From: Phoronis australis
Taxonomy: Eukaryota > Phoronida > Phoronidae
Length of the DNA stretch: 64,000 nucleotides
Reading direction: 5' to 3'
Assembly: GCA_002633005.1 (NCBI GenBank)
Contig: NMRA01000343.1
Coordinates: 126,001 to 190,000 of the forward strand
Below are positions 61,400 through 64,000 of this stretch, piece by piece. A program made the translations under genes and the position numbers. The notes beneath the pieces are model-generated. The model did no database searches and was not told where the DNA came from. It saw only the letters and a list, made by a program, of their open reading frames with translations. The first letter of the stretch is position 1; every line of letters starts with the position of its first letter.

Positions 61400-62778
61400 C
61401 TGGCTGGACCTGAGCTGAGCTAACAGAGTCGCAGCTGTGGGGCCCTTGGTGACCACGTGGGGCTTTCCACTGGTCATCACCTGCTGACCGATGATCTGGG
61501 TCGGCTTGCCTCCGATCAGAGCGGTTAGTTGCGTAGGCTTGGAGGCAATCTGCAGCAAGAAATAGAAAACATGGTGTGGTCAACAGCCACCAAACTGTGG
61601 TAACAGTCACACATGGTCATTCACAATATTAATGACAACCCTCATAAAACTTTTTCCATTCAAAGGAACATTTCCTTGACAAAGTAAGTCAACACAAATT
61701 ATTTAAACACCATTTCTCGCATTTAGTTGCCAAAAAATGGAAATGAATGAATTAATCCAATTAAGGTTCCAAAACTCCTTCTGTTTTTCCACCCCAAAGT
61801 GCACTTCCATTAAGTATTCAACAGTGACAGCTAAACAGCATCCAAATTCCACTGCAAGGTATTGAACAGCTTAAAATATGTCTCATTTCGAACCATAATA
61901 TCCATCTCCAAACAAATCATCCACGACATTGGCAAATAAACAAGATTCAAGACGCTATCGACTTTGGCAGGGTTGCACAAACTTTCAAAACTTTAGCTGT
62001 TTCAAAATCAATCACCGAAAACTTCACAAATCCTTTCGATAGTACATGTCAGGTAATATTATGACAAGGACAATTTTGAGTCCAGCACAGGTCACGATTT
62101 TCAATCTCAATCTGTGAGACCAGAGGAAACAATAAGTACAGGAAAAAAACATCTTTGGTAAGACGAAGCATACAGTATTAAATAAAACAGGTCCTGTATT
62201 TTTCCTCACACCATACTTAATTAAATCAGCTGTGAAATGTTCAGAGAGTCTAATTGCCAGATTTATAGGCCACACATACACTACACCACACCCACTCACC
62301 CACCCACCCACTTACCCACCCACTTTGATCTAGCCACAAACTTTGATCTCTAAATTTGAGTTTATTAAGATGAGTCATAAGAGTAAAAGGTTTAGAATGA
62401 GTATTCAAGTGCAAATTAAAAAAAAATGAAACTATAGGAACTGGAGTTTGCTGTCTTAAAAACCTGGCACTTTTGATCCATAGATTTCAATCAAGGCTGA
62501 CCATCACTGTAATAACGATACCTGTCCACCCACCATACCCACCTGTCCTGGTTTGCCGATACTCTGAACAAGATGTGTCTTTCCATCCTTGACTACAGCG
62601 ATACCTGGTGGCAGAGACTGAAGGAGCTGAGTCCTGGCTGCTTCTGCACCACCAGAGGTCGCCGCCACCGTATGAGCTCGTGGTTTACCACTAAAGCGCG
62701 CCACTACACTGACGGGAATGTTACCACTTGGCCCCGGAACCTGCATATAAGGCCTACCACCTCGGAGGATGTTGCTGC
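56354..62778 (-). CDS. Gln/Gly/Val-rich nuclear-type protein, six 3' exons of a larger gene
   Basis: Six exons on the minus strand (62522-62778, 61336-61549, 60420-60515, 58991-59089, 57818-57933, 56354-56560) join in frame to 329 codons including the TAA at 56354-56356. The gene begins outside the window or in unrecognised upstream exons. The product is low-complexity, rich in Gly, Pro, Gln, Val and Thr, with repeated short motifs of the type GKP.Q/HVV.K and ALIGGKPTQIIGQQ, a tract of 14 Gln, and a conserved-looking C-terminal segment AGPVYARIITPPPGVRLTAM. No catalytic domain or membrane segment is visible. Composition resembles the tails of transcription or chromatin cofactors (NFRKB- or EP400-like proteins come to mind), but I cannot assign the family. 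Confidence 0.82.
57818..57933 (-). CDS. Gln-rich gene, exon n-1
   Basis: 116 nt, enters in phase 1, leaves in phase 0; acceptor TTGCACAG|GT, donor AAACAG|GTATTT. Encodes KSPGDIQVVKTVLGQPGATL and QTGQPVAIPGDAAKQ. Confidence 0.8.
58991..59089 (-). CDS. Gln-rich gene, exon n-2
   Basis: 99 nt, phase 1-1, acceptor CTTAATAG|GT, donor ACAAAG|GTCAGT. Encodes VGQKIVTLSSQPSAGQIVV and onward to SEDK. Confidence 0.78.
59988..60386. mobile_element. MITE in an intron of the Gln-rich gene
   Basis: GGGGAAAGCAACCGTTTTTG at 59988 is mirrored by CAAAAACGTTGCTTTCCCC ending at 60386. About 399 bp with a further inner inverted pair near 60267-60325 ('CTTACGT…ACGTAAG'). No coding capacity. Confidence 0.7.
60420..60515 (-). 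CDS. Gln-rich gene, exon n-3
   Basis: 96 nt, phase 1-1, acceptor TTTTTGCAG|GA, donor CTCAAG|GTAAGC. Encodes ATVVSQVIHTTQARTSG and onward to SQTTQ. Confidence 0.8.
61336..61549 (-). CDS. Gln-rich gene, exon n-4 (polyQ exon)
   Basis: Acceptor GCTGCAG|AT, donor GTTCAG|GTAGC. Encodes IASKPTQLTALIGGKPTQ … TAATLLAQLRSS, then 14 Gln and HHQVASCS. Entry in phase 0, exit in phase 1. Confidence 0.82.
61361..61402 (-). repeat. CAG/CAA repeat encoding 14 glutamines
   Basis: Read on the minus strand: a nine-CAG run followed by CAA-interrupted CAG triplets. Coding microsatellite, likely polymorphic. Confidence 0.9.
62281..62325. repeat. CCCA-type simple repeat
   Basis: CCCACTCACCCACCCACCCA region within the intron upstream of the polyQ exon. 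Confidence 0.8.
62522..62778 (-). CDS. Gln-rich gene, exon n-5
   Basis: Acceptor ATTCACAG|GC; encodes SNILRGGRPYMQVPGPSG … LVQSIGKPGQVGMVGGQ. Two donors lie 21 nt apart in frame (GGACAG|GTATC at 62522 and GGACAG|GTGGG at 62543), so residues VGMVGGQ may be optional. Confidence 0.8.
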
Positions 62779-64000
62779 CTGTGAATGTTATCAATGCCGT
62801 TTTACAATTAAGTATTCATTAACTTTGAATAATAGATCAAACTACCTTAATGATAAATATTGTTAAACCTACTTCAATCCTGCCTTCTGCCAAAAAATCT
62901 CTTTTCATCAAGCCAACTTGCCATTGTAATACTGCACCCAACTTGTATCTTACTCAGATTATAGATATAGGACCCGTTCCAAGAAAACTGACTTAACTTA
63001 GACAAATCTTAAATTCCAGTCAATAGTAAAATAAAACTTAAATTTTTCTCAAGCCCGTTTCAAGAAAGAGATCTTAAGTTTGACTTGCTCCAACCAGGAC
63101 TTGAACCCAGGACCTTCAGCAAACCGTGCAGACGCTCTAGTCCACGGAGCCATTGGGACCGCCAGTCGAAAACAGAAACCCAATCACTCTTAGTAGTGGG
63201 CATCTCACCCAAGAACTCCTGAGTGTACATGTACCCGGTTGGGGTAGAAATCTTTTCAGACTTACATTCATTTCGTGATGTGGCCCCAGGTAGCATGCTG
63301 ACCAGACATAAAATGTTATAGCTCGAGATCAGACTCTCTAAGTTGGCTTGTTATGGTAGATTTAGAGAAATAATGAACTGTAAATTTGTTAGCAGAAATC
63401 ACTTTTCCCCAGAGAGTGATAAACCATTTGAGATCAGCTTTACATCAGTAAGTGGGAAATAACAAAATGTAAATTTGATGACAGCAGCTTTATACTAATG
63501 AAATTCATAATTTAATTTCTTAATACAGTTTATTGAATGTTTTATGAAGGTGAATTAATCATAAACATCAGACTTTTAGTGTTTAATTATGAAAAATAGA
63601 ATGCACATTGAACACAAACAGCTGATACTTCAAGTGAGAACTAATTACCTGGTCCAGTGAAAATACAATATTAAGGGTATCATTAGTAATTCAATGGGAT
63701 TGCGTTAGTGCAGTCAGTCTTTTTGAATTGAGATAGGCAAGTCAGGTTTCTCGAGAGCCCCTCGGCTTGTTTTGCCATTTTAGATGAGATTTGCAATTTG
63801 TCTACTTCTTAGTATTTGCATGAGAAACTTATCCCTACTGCATGTAAATATAGGTCCAGTCTGTTGTGCTTGATAGATTTTGTCATGAAATGCAGTCGGT
63901 TACAGTTGACTTTGATTGCACGGGTCTTGTACGGCGGACAAATTGTTTCCGTTTGGATGTGTCACTACTAGAATTAAGACCGGATTCAGTTCAAGCTAGA
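62779..64000. other. Upstream intron or flank of the Gln-rich gene
   Basis: Apart from the SINE no exon is recognised. The gene's phase-1 entry at 62778 requires at least one more upstream exon. Confidence 0.5.
63063..63164 (-). mobile_element. tRNA-derived SINE head
   Basis: On the minus strand: box A-like TGGCTCCGTGGACTAGAGCG and box B-like GGTTCAAGTCC, spaced as in a tRNA. A non-tRNA body follows (TTAAGATCTCTTTCTTGAAA…). It does not fold as a complete tRNA gene with matched acceptor stem. The body's 'CCCGTTCCAAGAAA' motif also occurs at 62973 and, inverted, near 16600. Confidence 0.7.

Noticed and set aside
63086-63164. Functional tRNA gene
   Set aside because: The A and B box regions are tRNA-like, but the acceptor stem does not pair properly and a SINE-type body follows.

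Overview
The window is nuclear DNA from a multicellular animal. Genes are split by GT-AG introns, spacers are long, AT-rich and full of transposon debris, and the recognisable genes are animal housekeeping and solute-carrier types. An invertebrate deuterostome-like genome is a reasonable guess, but nothing here fixes the species. Several single-N joints sit between near-identical direct copies, which is how a heterozygous draft assembly looks when two alleles are placed in series.

Layout. 1-7.1 kb: repeat-derived non-coding DNA. 7.2-7.6 kb (-): a 5' coding exon of an unidentified gene that would continue left. 10.6-13.1 kb: a transposon with hAT-like ends, then a MITE and associated repeat. 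13.2-15.0 kb (-): a complete two-exon OHCU decarboxylase gene (URAD) with a peroxisomal C-terminus; part of exon 2 is repeated by an assembly join. 15.4-22 kb: three weak exon candidates, a second duplicated assembly join and MITEs. 22.4-47.8 kb: a tandem segmental duplication. Each unit carries one five-exon monocarboxylate-transporter-like gene (SLC16 family) on the + strand, of 563 and 558 residues, and the units have since taken different transposon insertions. 47.8-55.3 kb: 0.6-kb direct repeats around a 430-bp-period tandem array and an inverted-repeat element with a broken THAP domain (P-element type). 56.3-62.8 kb (-): the last six recognisable exons of a Gln/Gly/Val-rich, probably nuclear protein with a CAG-encoded polyglutamine tract. 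62.8-64 kb: intron or upstream DNA with a tRNA-derived SINE.

Function. URAD would act in peroxisomal urate breakdown. The two SLC16 paralogues are predicted 12-helix plasma-membrane carriers of unknown substrate; introns are all phase 1 in both, and the copies differ mainly in the central cytoplasmic loop and C-terminal tail. The Gln-rich protein looks like a transcription or chromatin cofactor, but its family is not settled. No functional linkage between these loci is evident.

The least ordinary material is in the repeats: a fold-back element inserted with 11-12-bp target duplications, one copy nested in another element and one lying at the only long assembly gap; a hAT-like family with 6-bp target duplications and an internal antisense tRNA-like module; a hairpin that looks like a template-switch mutation; and a tandem array in which every unit carries a DR1-type nuclear-receptor motif.
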